Shown here one piece after another: positions 1 through 10,759 of a DNA stretch of 64,000 bases. Source of the stretch: Rhizopus arrhizus (Eukaryota; Mucoromycota; Mucoromycetes; Mucorales; Rhizopodaceae); contig JAKZZE010000015.1 in NCBI GenBank assembly GCA_024220505.1, positions 868,001 through 932,000 on the forward strand, written 5' to 3'. The notes under the pieces are model-generated. The model had not been told where the DNA came from. It ran no database searches and saw only the letters and a program-made list of their open reading frames with translations. How positions within the stretch are numbered: position 1 is the first letter of the stretch; each line of letters begins with the position of its first letter. A program made the translations under genes and the position numbers.

Positions 1-764
1 ATGTCGATAACTTGGGTGCTACTGTTGATCTTAACCTGTTGCATCACATGGTCGAAAGTGGTGCTGAATTTATTATGGAAGTTACTGATAAGACCAAGGC
101 TGATATTAAGGGAGGTACCCTTGTGGATGATGATGGTCATATTCGTCTTTTGGAAATTGCTCAAGTGCCTGATGAACATGTTGAAGACTTCAAGTCTGTA
201 AAGAAATTCAAGATTTTCAACACAAACAATTTGTGGATCAATTTGAAGGCCATTAAACGTGTTATGGAAGAAGAAGCTATGGATTTAGAAATCATTGTAA
301 ATAACAAGACAACACCTCAAGGTGAAAAGGTCATTCAATTAGAAACAGCGGTCGGTGCTGCCATCAAACACTTTAAGAATGCACACGGTGTTAACGTGCC
401 TCGTACTCGTTTCTTGCCTGTCAAATCTACTTCTGATCTGTTCTTAGTAACCTCCAATTTGTATTCACTCGTTCATGGCGAGTTGGCTATGAATCCGGAT
501 CGTATGTTTAATAATGTACCACTGGTTAAATTGGGAGATCACTTTAAAAAGGTGAGTGATTTCTTGACTCGATTCAAAACGATTCCCAAGATTCTCGAAT
601 TGGATCATCTTACAGTGACTGGTGACGTCTGTTTTGGATCCAAAGTTGAACTTCGTGGCACAGTCATTATTGTAGCTAATCACGGTGAACATATTGATAT
701 TCCTTCTGGTACTATTTTGGAAAACAAGGTTGTCACTGGTTGTTTACGTATCCTTGACCACTAA
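1..764 (+). CDS. UGP1: UTP--glucose-1-phosphate uridylyltransferase, C-terminal part (cut by window start)
   Basis: The open frame (codons from base 3) enters the window already inside the protein and gives about 253 residues up to the TAA at 762-764. It starts with a [10 protein letters not shown] stretch typical of the UDP-glucose pyrophosphorylase family. It then has the NTNNLW and [10 protein letters not shown] blocks, and ends in the short left-handed beta-helix that finishes [12 protein letters not shown]. The enzyme makes UDP-glucose from UTP and glucose-1-phosphate in the cytosol, feeding glycogen, trehalose and cell-wall glucan synthesis. Family members are about 500 residues, so roughly half is missing upstream. 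No intron is seen in this part. Identity is certain from the family blocks; the 5' structure cannot be judged. Confidence 0.96.
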   Translation, partial: VDNLGATVDLNLLHHMVESGAEFIMEVTDKTKADIKGGTLVDDDGHIRLLEIAQVPDEHVEDFKSVKKFKIFNTNNLWINLKAIKRVMEEEAMDLEIIVNNKTTPQGEKVIQLETAVGAAIKHFKNAHGVNVPRTRFLPVKSTSDLFLVTSNLYSLVHGELAMNPDRMFNNVPLVKLGDHFKKVSDFLTRFKTIPKILELDHLTVTGDVCFGSKVELRGTVIIVANHGEHIDIPSGTILENKVVTGCLRILDH

Positions 765-1311
765 AACATTATTCATTTTATATTATAACATGCATTGAAT
801 TAATGTATTGAATCAGCATTTTTTTTTTCATTCATAATAAAAGAAGTATCATCTTTTTTTGTATAAGCAATGTTCTCTTTTTAGTGGACACAGTAACCAC
901 AACCTATAGAATTATTAAAACAAATACTTGTGCTTCTAATATTTGACTTGTGATGGAATTGCTACCTTTTTATTGTAAAACGAACAATTTTACCAAGAAT
1001 AAAATCAGAAAATTTTTCCTTTTTTAGATAATGAATCAAGTAAAGTGCTTACGGTACCAATTTGATTCTTGTAAATTCACGTAAGAACTATACAGTGTAT
1101 CTCAAATTCTTTGGCTAAAAATAAAGGGAATTGTGTTTGATAGCAAGCTTATCAAATTATAGCTATTATTTTGAAAATATGGTATATTTTTGAAAAAAAA
1201 AATAAAAAAAACAAAGTTCGCCCTTTGAAATGATGGTTGCATATATAAAAGATTAACGTTCCTTTTCCTTTCTTTTTCCCACACACATACGCACACGTCC
1301 TTTCTGTCATT
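765..1311. other. Intergenic stretch between UGP1 and guanine deaminase
   Basis: AT-rich, with no coding signal. It holds an AATAAA-like element near 836 (likely UGP1 3' processing) and, near its end, the candidate TATA box and pyrimidine-rich leader of the next gene. Confidence 0.6.
1241..1250 (+). promoter_or_regulatory. Candidate TATA box for the guanine deaminase gene
   Basis: ATATATAAAA lies about 65 bases before the ATG at 1312 and is followed by a C/T-rich leader at about 1259-1283, a usual fungal arrangement of TATA element and start region. The role is inferred from position and sequence only. Confidence 0.45.
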
Positions 1312-2768
1312 ATGACCACTTCTTACACTATTTATTATGGCACAATCGTTCATTCTTTATCACTTCAAGAGTTAGAAGTTCTTTTAAATACGGTTTTGGT
1401 AGTGGATAATACAACAGGTCTTATTGCCCATGTCGAAAAGGATGTTGAAGATCTTGAACATTATTTAGCTGATGCCCAGTGGCCTAATGTGAAGGTAAGA
1501 GTATAAGAGATAAGAAAAAAAGTAAAAAGGCCAGTTTCTAATATAAATTATAGGTCCATCGTCTTGGTCCTGAACAGTTCCTTATGCCCGGTTTTGTAGA
1601 TACACATGCAGTAAATATAGCATATCTTTATCAATATTTGTTTACAAAAACTGATTTACCAAAATAGCATGCTCCTCAATACATGTTTGCTGGATCAGGC
1701 ATGGGTCATCAATTACTTAAATGGCTAGAGGTCAATGTATTTCCATGTGAATCTGCGTTTCAAGATCCCGAACATGCCAAAACAGCCTACAGTAAAGTGA
1801 TTCGACGCTTTTTATCCAACGGCACGACGACCTGCAGTTGGTTTGCCACGATTCATTTGGAATCATGCAAGATTTTGGTAGACACGATCGAAGCGTTGGG
1901 TCAGCGTGCCTATGTGGGTAAGGTCAACATGGATCAGAATTCTCCCTCGTTTTATATTGAAACGACCGAACGCAGTCTGGAGGACACACGATCATTTATT
2001 GAATATACCTTGAGCAAAAGCTCACTTGTGACACCTGTAATCACACCACGATTTGCCATCACTTGTTCAAGACGTCTGATGGACGGACTGGGTTCGTTGG
2101 CCGAGGAATACAAGGTGCCAATTCAGACACACCTGTGTGAGAACCATGACGAGATCAAAACGACATGTGAGATGTTTAAGGAATCCAAAGATTATACCAG
2201 TGTCTATGATGATCATAATCTACTGAATGAACAATCCTATATGGCTCACTGTGTTCATATGACGGAGGATGAGCTAGAGCTGCTGGCCCGACGAAAGACA
2301 GGAGTCGCACACTGCGCCAATTCGAATTTCTCACTGCACAGCGGCGTATGTGATGTAAGACGCTTCTTGGACAAGGGCATCAAGGTCGGTCTGGGAACAG
2401 ATGTCGCCGGTGGGTTCTCTCCCTCGATGCTGGATGCAGTTCGATCCAGTTTCTTTGCAAGCAAAACGATCAAAATCATGAAACAAAAAGAGAAATATAC
2501 CCATTTGTCTACTCCTGAATTGTTTTATTTGGCTACCTTGGGTGGTGCAGAAGTATTGAATTTGAGCGACAAGATTGGCAGCTTTGAGAAATCGAAATCA
2601 TTTGATGCGCTTTGGATTGATTTAGAGCATGGATCCGTAGATTTGATGGGTGGAGAAGATATGCATCAAAAGGTTGAAAAGTTCTTGTTTAACGGAAGTG
2701 ATCAAAATATACTCAATGTCTATGTGCAAGGAAAGCGTGTGGCTGGAAAGAAAGCAAATGATGAATAA
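1312..2768 (+). CDS. GUD1: Guanine deaminase (amidohydrolase family)
   Basis: Three exons, 1312-1494, 1554-1610 and 1668-2768, join in phase 0 to give 446 residues, a normal length for the family. The enzyme hydrolyses guanine to xanthine and ammonia in purine salvage/catabolism. Visible signatures are the metal-binding HxH in DTHAHAPQY (formed across the exon 2-3 junction), QTHLCEN, AHCVHM and the GTDVAGG block with the catalytic Asp. The start ATG is the first in frame and follows a TATA element and pyrimidine-rich leader. Introns are 59 and 57 nt with GTAAGA/GTAAAT donors. The gene is tandem with UGP1 upstream and an RRM gene downstream (118 bp gap). Other amidohydrolases such as chlorohydrolases are distant alternatives. 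Confidence 0.93.
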
Positions 2769-2886
2769 TAAAAATAAAAAAAACTTGAAACCTTTTTCTT
2801 TTACTTTTTTGTGTAACTCTTTTCTTATATAAACACAAAAGAACTACCTTTCTTCTTTCTTCTTTTTTCTTTACACCTTGAATTAA

Positions 2887-3107
2887 ATGAATCTTGAATT
2901 GAATTTAGATGAACAGAAAAGGACTTCACTTTGGTAATAAAGCTACTAACGATCAAAATTCGATTTATAATTGATATACGAAAACAGGATGGGCGATTTA
3001 GAACTTTGGATGGATGAACAATATATTCAACAACTATGGTATAGTTTGAATGAGAAAGTAACAGTTAAATTGATTAGGGATAAGCTCACTGGGTAAGTAA
3101 GAGAGTT

Positions 3108-3160
<53 letters not shown>

Positions 3161-4129
3161 AAAAAAAAACCTTATTTCTTTATAAAGTATGAGTGCTGGA
3201 TATGCTTTTGTCGATTTTGGTTCTGGAGCAATAGCAAAAATGGCAATGAAACAATTTAATGGGCTATCTATGCCTAATTCAAGTAAATCATTTAAACTAA
3301 ATTGGGCATCAGGTGGTGGCTTGATTGATAAAAGGTTTTCTTTTTTTGTAACATGTTTCGTATTCCCATTTGTATTAATACACATATATCAGAGAGGTGG
3401 AAGAATATTCTATATTTATTGGTGACTTGTGTTATCATGTAACAGAGGATAAAATACTTGTAAGTGTTATATAATGTGCTATTCATTATTATTAACCTTA
3501 CAGCTTAGTCTATATTTCAGTCAAGGTATGCCTCATGTGTTTCAGTCAAGGTGATGGTGGATCTCAAGACGGGAATGACACGCGGATACGGCTTCGTTCG
3601 TTTCAGCAATCCACTAGAACAACAAAGAGCTCTAATAGAAATGCAAGGGTACGTCATTGGTTCTCGTCCTATTCGTGTCTCAACAGCCACGTCCAAGCAA
3701 AGAACATCTTCTAACAAACAATCCTTCCTACCGTCGATCAATAACACAACGGTCTTTATTGGAGGACTATCGACGCCTATAAAAGAAGATGAGCTGAGAC
3801 ACTATTTTGCACCATTTGGTGATATTATTTATGTAAAAATACCTCAAGGAAAAGGATGTGGGTTTGTTCAATACACAACACGGTCATCAGCTGAATTGGC
3901 TATTCAACAAATGAATGGTTATCAGATAGGCACTTCACGTATTCGACTCTCTTGGGGAAGAAATAATACTTTGTTAAACAATAATGAAAACAACTCTCTG
4001 ATGCATGCCTCTTATTCATTATTATCGCCTTCATTTATTGATACAGCAAATAATCTATTGATCACCCTTTTATCACACAAAAAGACAAATAATAATTACT
4101 GGAATCAAAATCAAATATTTGCCCAATGA
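2887..4129 (+). CDS. Three-RRM RNA-binding protein, Nam8/Csx1/TIA-1 type
   Basis: My model has five exons: 2887-2933, 2988-3092, 3188-3334, 3393-3459 and 3509-4129 (328 residues). The first exon is short, but joining it completes the RNP2 motif LWMGDLE of RRM1 across the junction, and a TACTAAC branch site lies in intron 1. RRM1 covers about 14-95 (AGYAFVDFG). RRM2 covers about 102-180 (IFIGDLCYHV, RGYGFVRF). RRM3 covers about 205-280 (TVFIGGL, GCGFVQY). This order, with RRM3 close to the C terminus, is that of Nam8, Ngr1, Csx1 and TIA-1, which act in U1-dependent splicing or mRNA stability. Which ortholog it is cannot be decided by eye. The donor at 3335 (GTTTTC) is weak. Intron 2 contains a 44-base A run. 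An ATG at 2989 would give a shorter protein lacking RNP2. Confidence 0.85.
3116..3159. repeat. Poly(A) homopolymer, 44 bases, inside an intron
   Basis: An uninterrupted A run sits in intron 2 of the RRM gene, 23 bases after the donor, followed by CAAAAAAAAAC. There is no recognisable element body next to it. Confidence 0.9.
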
Positions 4130-6283
4130 ACCATGTCACTATCAATAAATACTCTTAATTTTCAAAGAAAAAAAAAATACATTGTTTAGAATTTTATAAG
4201 GTGTTCTTTGTGTTTTACATTGTGTGATTATGCAAACATGCTGTGCTTATTGTTTGTTAAATAGTTCCAAACTTAATAATCACCAAACGATTGTTACTAC
4301 ATACCTGCTGCAGTCAATGCATCTAGGTACAGCATGGATACGTATGCTTGAATACAAACAAAACCAATCCGAAAGACCACATACCCATTAGTTGCTCTAA
4401 TTTATTTATCCTAAATTGAAAAGCTTTCTTTATATTTCAACTCTAAATAACAAACCAATATCAATTTTATCTCTATTGGCTTTGATGGCTTGAAAATCTT
4501 CTTTGGCTCAAACTAAAACAATTACAGATGAAATGTGTCATAACAACTAGAACTCTTTGGGGCTTATTACATTTGATAATTACGTGAGCTCCTATGTTAT
4601 TATGTGTTTGTTTACAAACTGATGTAAAAAAGCATAGTATACTGAATATATGCTTTCAATCCTATTGTTTTTGTTTTACTTTACCAAGCTGTCTTTACTT
4701 CAGAATGTATTACAGGGTGAAACAATATGACTAAATAAAGCATTATATGAATATGAAGGTATGATGCTATCGTAGACATGAAAGTTATTAATTGATTTTA
4801 TTCAATTAAACATAAAAGTACACTTTCATGTGAATCTTTTGTTTATTCTTACTAATCAATGTTGTTTATAACATAATGAAACAGCAATTTACTACAACTT
4901 TAAAAAGTTGTCTTATTATTTTTATTCAAAGAGGTTAACGATAACATGTCATTCAAAAGTGAAATGCTCCTGAAAAAAACAATTGAATTTCAGGAGTTAC
5001 ATTTCTAACTTTACTGCTCAATATTGACTTATCTTAATATAGCATCGATTTTATAAAGCCAGTAATTTGGAAACATATAATCTGATTTGAATCATATTAC
5101 GATTCATATTTTTTTTTTTACCAATTGCTTCGATAATAAATGATTGAAGACAAAAGAGAGACATAAAATGACTTTATAAGTATATAGAAGCTGCCAAAGA
5201 GCGTAGTATAAAATATAAAGTTACAGCTGCTCTTTATTAAATTTGAAGCAAAGTATTGAAGATATAGAAACAAGACGACAAGCAAGTACTTGGAAAATTA
5301 AAAATCGCTTTCTTTAAATGAAAATCCCGCGTACAAAAAACTAAAAGACAGCTTTAGAAAGCTGCTGAGGAATAAAATATCAACACTAGATAATGATTGT
5401 AACAATCTATTTTGCACCTTAAGCCAAACATGATTTAATGACTTCCTTTACGCATATATGCCGCTGTACTTGCTGTAATTTGGCATGCTTTATTTAGTTG
5501 ATGTCACATATTATGAGTCAATTTATTTTATGTATTGTCACATAAATGTATAAACTGGTGTGACGATACCTTCATTTTAGACAACTTCCTTTTTAATTGA
5601 TCCTTTAAAAACCAAGTTTTACTAATAGATGGCTATATAAACCCTTCTCGTATTTGAGCCTTTTTATGCACTTTAGTTTAGAATAATAATTCAGAGCTCC
5701 AATAGACTTTTTTACTTTTCTAACCTAGGAACTTAATATGCAGCAGTGACAAGGCATATAGATTTGGCTATATTTGTAACTGTACAAGGTACAGCCTTTA
5801 GACGCTTTCTCTTCTTAATGTCAAATGTCTTCTGGTATTTAACTCAGTTGATTTGATTATGTTTGACGGAGATGATCCTGTAAATCATTCAGGGAGAAAC
5901 CATGATACGTTTAGCCATAGTAGAGCCGTTAAGTCTGCAATTAATGTCACTAACCTGGACCTGCCTTTGATGGTTGTTGACCTAGCATCTGGCAACTTTA
6001 TCACCAGAGGCATGAGAAGGGGATTTAGAACAATTCTTCACAAAATTACGAGGAGCCAAAGGATTGCTGTTATTATGACAGCTAATTTACTACCAATCAG
6101 GTGAAGTAACATAATCGCGAGATTCACTTACTTGAATCAAAACAGTTTGATATCCAAAATTTCTTTAAAACAGAAAGGTTACCGGAGAGAGTGACGTTGC
6201 CGTGTAATGAGCTGACAAATTGAAAAGCCCACCCTTTAGGCTTGATGAGTAATTTTCTCGGCTCTGTTCCCATGAATTAAAAA

Positions 6284-6792
6284 CTAAGGATCTAATTTTG
6301 CAGCCAAATGAATACAACACTTTGCTTTGATAACATATGTAAGGCTTTTGATTAGCAGAAAATCAGGCACTTTTTCATCAGGATGACTTGCCAATTCGCA
6401 CATTTTGTGGTAAAAAGTTAGGAGAGTACCAATCGGTTTGAAAGACTTCAAGAGATTGCAAGAAAGAGTACTCTTACTAGCATAGCGAGAAATAAAGTCT
6501 TTTGAAAACAAATTCCAATTAATGGAGTTTGATTGATGTTATAGCAGAAATATATCGTGGTAATAATTTGGTCCTGATTCATCACAAACTGAATATGTTT
6601 AGGCCTGCTGATTCCAAAAATCATCTCGTTATCATCAGCAGGAGAAAGAATCCAGACTAAGCACTGCATCTTCCTTACCAGATATAGAGCTACCTCTTTT
6701 CCAGCTGTTGTATGCCATTGAAAGCGTAGAAGGAATGTCTGCTCAATTGATAGGGAGTGTATCGAGGCAGTTGGCGACAGCGGGGCTGCCAC
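6284..6792 (-). pseudogene. Frameshifted unidentified ORF relic
   Basis: Two minus-strand frames (6448-6792 and 6284-6511) overlap and seem to be parts of one reading frame broken by a frameshift near 6490-6510, since both frames read an FSKD/FQKT-like stretch there. The downstream part (VPDFLLIKSLTYVIKAKCC) looks protein-like rather than random. I do not recognise the family. It lies in a gene-poor region with other mobile-element relics, so a decayed transposon gene is the likeliest origin. Confidence 0.3.
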
Positions 6793-7641
6793 TTAAACCA
6801 TTGAATCCAAGCTGTGCTGATGGTTTATTTACAGCAATGCCCAACTAATCAAAATACGATTACAAGAAGTCCAAAGAACTATCCGGTCACTGAATGGTCA
6901 AATTTAATTTGGGATCAGCATCCACCATCTTAAGTCACTAGCCATCTAAGGCCTACAGTTAAGAAAGACTCTCAAAATTGATTTTTGAGTCGATATTTTT
7001 AAGTTCCTCGCTTGTGACCAAAGGAGCATGATTGACTTGGATATTATTAGGGTCTCTATTAACAGAGGAGATGGTGCATTGGTCGTTAAGGTTTGATATT
7101 GTGAGATAGTGACAAACAAAAGGTTTTGAAATAAAATCAGGTTGTAAGTATAAAGAAAGTATATGAAATAATGTAAAAAGTGACGTGAGTTTTTGTTTTA
7201 TTAAAGAAGTTTTCCAGGAAATATCATCGACGATGCATTTAATCTCTCTCAGACATTAACGCCTCTAAAGTAATGGTTCAATAAACAATGTAGAATAGGC
7301 ATACTATATCTTTCAACTAATAAAACTAACCAGTAAATCAAACAAATAGTGAGATTTTTGAATCTTTTTATTATACAATGGTGAGAGAAAGAGTCCGTTT
7401 GATACAACTACTTTCTTGAAATATAACAACGTGGTTTTTTCCTTAAAATATCTGCAGACAATAAAAGTTAAGGTTAAATAAAGTAGTAGCACTTAAAAAT
7501 CTAGCCAAGATAACTTGCCCAGAGAATCGGTTTTCCCTAACAGATTTTAAAGTTTAGTTAAAAAGAAACTTGCGTATGTTGTAAATAAAAGGATGACTTT
7601 CAATAAAAAAAAATACATTTCTGAACTAAAAAATAACGACA

Positions 7642-7645
<4 letters not shown>

Positions 7646-7673
<28 letters not shown>
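7646..7673. repeat. Poly(T) homopolymer, 28 bases
   Basis: A T run in gene-poor DNA. It could be the tail of a minus-strand retrocopy, but I see no flanking target-site duplication. Confidence 0.8.
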
Positions 7674-8969
7674 GAAATCAGTATATTAACGAGCGTTTAT
7701 AACCTTCTAATTCGAGTCCATGCATATTTTTATGGCCCAGTACTGCTGTGGATACCAAGTTATCCACTTGAATAGGTATCCTAATTAAAGATTCTCATAA
7801 GCAAAAACAATATCCGTTGAGCTTTCCTTCACAGATCAATTCAACGAATGGATTCATTATGATGTGTTTACTCTCAATAGTTGAATGTAAGAGCTAATAA
7901 TATCGCAGCCAAATAAATCTTCGCTCATCTAATTTGTTATGTCTTATGATTTAAGATTTCACTATATAAAAAAAAACTTATCAACACCGAAGCTATTTGT
8001 TATGAATAGTCTTCATCATAAATGGATGAATCAATAACCGATCACCATGGAAACATAATTTTGAAAATTACCAATCACAGCAGATTCTGTTTCTCGAGAT
8101 AAATGCAACTGGTTCACATCATTTTATAAATATTTTAATTATCATAAGCTGTCTAGTGGTTAATAAAAGTAATGTGAACATGTCGTATTTCTTTCAAGAA
8201 ACAAGATTTGTTGCAAATCAACTTGTAACCTCTTATTGATACTGAAGGCTGTTGGTGGCATCTTTGTGTATCTTTTACCCGGCTTCTTCTCCTCAACTCT
8301 CCGTATCATGATTGCCTGGGAATGTTTTGCTGGAACAGCCACTACGTCAAAATTCTCGTAACATTTTGTTCCATATATCATCACAAGCTACTCAATTCGA
8401 CTTAACTTGTTTTGCTTTTAAGATCATCTGCCTCTGTGTCTTTTCATATTACAGAAACAGGGTTGATACAGGTAAAGACTCCTTGATCTGCTGTACGATA
8501 GAACCATTTGTCGAGAAAATTAGAGCAGGCTACTTCCTAAATCACAAAACCTTCATCCTGTCTCTAGTTCCAAATGTGTACTCTTAATAATTCAGCTTGC
8601 TCAGCATTAGAAGCTTGGCAGCTTCTCCGATCTGTCTGTATTCTATCATTTTATAGCCGGAAAAATAAAAGCAAGGGGACGGACATGATCTACAGCATTC
8701 TATGCTGATAACACATTGTGTGTATCTATTAACTAAGTAGCACAGTGTGATGCTCATATGGACTCTGGCTGTTTTGATTTTAAGTGCCAATTTGCTATAT
8801 CGAGGACGGAATCAATGATTAACCAAAATCAGAAAATTTTGCAGTAAAATCGGGAAAACAATAGCCCACGGATTAAAAAAAAAAAAAAAAGTGATCTATA
8901 TTAACCAGTTATCTTTCTCTCTTTCTTCTTACTTTACTTCCAGTAGTTAGATTGTCTTTTCTTAATAAA

Positions 8970-10481
8970 ATGAATCCCCATAAAACGGATCCAGATAATG
9001 CGGAAGAGACGTGCTCCAACAATACAGTGGAGAGACAAACAGATGTAGAAAGCATTTGTGCCCAAGATATCAATACAAAAAAAGAGCCCTATACCGTATT
9101 TTCGACACAGCAGCAGATCATTCTTGTCATCATTACAGCATTCACAGCCATGATATCACCTTTAACTGCTAATATTTATTTGCCCGCATTGAATCAAATA
9201 GAAAAGGTATAAAATAAGATTTTTAAAAAAATAGAAACTCAAAGATTACACAGAGTTTGCAAATTAATACCGAGCAAGTGAACTTGACTGTAACTGTCTA
9301 TATGATTTTTCAAGCCCTGTCTCCCACCTTTTGGGGAACACTAGCAGATAGCCTGGGTAGAAGGCCCATCTTGATGTGTACCATGATTGTTTATTGTGGA
9401 GCCTGTGTTGGGTTGGCATTGACTCCTAATTACGCTGCGCTCATTGTTTTCAGAATGCTGCAAGCCTTTGGATCAAGCCCAGTGATTGCTGTAGGCGCTG
9501 GTGTCATGAGTGATATTGCTGACAGTAGAAAGTAAGGAAAGATCAGATCAAGAAAACCAATTGACCTTTTTCACTTAGACGCGGATCTTATTTCGGCGTT
9601 TATTCTATCGGCCAATTGTCCGGTCCTGTCTATGGACCTGTCATCGGTGGTATCATTTCCGAAAAATTAAGCTGGCGATGGATCTTTTGGATCTTGTTAA
9701 TCCTCGGTGCGACTTCCTTGGTACTCGTCAGTCTTTTCTCTCCTGAAACACTTCGTTCACTTGTAGGAAATGGATCTGGCTATGCCAATCCAACGATTTG
9801 GCAGTGGTTGGCACGTCGACGTGGAAAACTTGATGAGGGAGCCATACAGAGAATTAAAGATGGAAGGATAAGGCCGCGCATGAATTTCCTCAAGCCCTTT
9901 AGTTATCTATTGCAACCTGACGTCTTTACCGTTCTTTTGTATAACGGTCTTCACTATGCCGTCTATTATTGTTTCTTATCATCAACAACCAAACAATTCA
10001 GTATACATTATCCTTACCTATCCGAATTGGAAATTGGGCTTTGCTTCTTATGCCAAGGTTCAGGAACAATCATTGGATCCTTTACAAGAGGCCAAATGCT
10101 GGATTGGGACTACAAAAAAACCAAGGATCAATTCAAGCAAAAGCATCCAGATAAACCTGATTCAGATTTCCCAATATTTAAAGCACGTTTCAAGACATTA
10201 TGGCCAAATATTGTATTTTGTCAAATTGTCACACTTTTTTACGGCTGGAGCCTTTATTGGGGCGCACCGCTTGCAGTAGCATTGGTTCTTCAGTTCTTGG
10301 GTACATCAATAGATATATTAGCTCATAACATCGCAATACTTATTTTTTCTTTTTTACTTACAGTTGGTTTTGGTGCCACTGGAATTATGACAACAACTCA
10401 AACACTGCTAATTGACTTACATCCAGGAAAGGGCGCATCCATTACTGCATCTAACAACTTGGTCCGTTGTATTTTAGGGTA

Positions 10482-10539
<58 letters not shown>

Positions 10540-10759
10540 TTAAATATATATTTACTTATACCAAATTTATAGTGCTATTGCAACTGTCGTTATCGATCCG
10601 GGTATCAATGGGGTTGGGGTTGGTTGGATGTTTACAATAGTTGGCTTAATCTTAGTTATTTCAAACATTGCTATACCTATTCTTTTCATATGCGGGCCAT
10701 CATGGATGAGAAAACGCAATGAAAAAGAAGGAAATAATATCAAAAAAGAGATTGTCTAA
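8970..10759 (+). CDS. Major facilitator superfamily transporter, drug:H+ antiporter (DHA1) type
   Basis: Four exons, 8970-9206, 9254-9531, 9579-10478 and 10573-10759, give 533 residues with phase-consistent joins. After a polar N-terminal tail of about 55 residues come the hydrophobic helices of an MFS fold. TM1 is near 56-76. The loop 2-3 motif LADSLGRRP, the antiporter motif-C-like GPVYGPVIGG and the SWRWIFWI block are typical of DHA1 proton antiporters such as Qdr/Dtr. A central cytosolic loop follows helix 6. It most likely exports drugs or small organic molecules at the plasma membrane; the substrate is not predictable. The gene stands alone in gene-poor DNA. Intron 3 opens GTAAGC and then runs straight into 53 A residues. 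Confidence 0.92.
10485..10537. repeat. Poly(A) homopolymer, 53 bases, inside an intron
   Basis: The A run begins two bases after the GTAAGC... donor hexamer of the last MFS-gene intron (10479-10572) and fills more than half of the intron. Confidence 0.9.

Larger units (their letters stand above)
4130..8969. other. Gene-poor 4.8-kb region with weak relics
   Basis: No intact gene is recognisable. Short open frames occur, such as 83 codons at 5853-6104 on +, but they match no family I know. A frameshifted relic is listed separately at 6284-6792. A possible reverse-transcriptase scrap on + lies around 8690-8735, reading FYADNTLCV, where a YADD-like catalytic box has Asn for the second Asp; this is weak. 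A 28-base T run lies at 7646-7673. The rest is AT-rich and looks non-coding. Confidence 0.5.

Noticed and set aside
2989..2991. ATG at 2989 as the start of the RRM protein
   Set aside because: It would remove the RNP2 motif of RRM1, which is restored by splicing from a short upstream exon with a good branch site.
7700..7730. TTCGAGTCC as a possible tRNA T-arm
   Set aside because: No matching acceptor stem or D-arm at tRNA spacing; not a tRNA gene.
7749..7780. Imperfect inverted repeat (GGATACC ... GGTATCC) as a possible terminator or RNA hairpin
   Set aside because: The stem is interrupted and no gene lies next to it; likely chance in AT-rich DNA.
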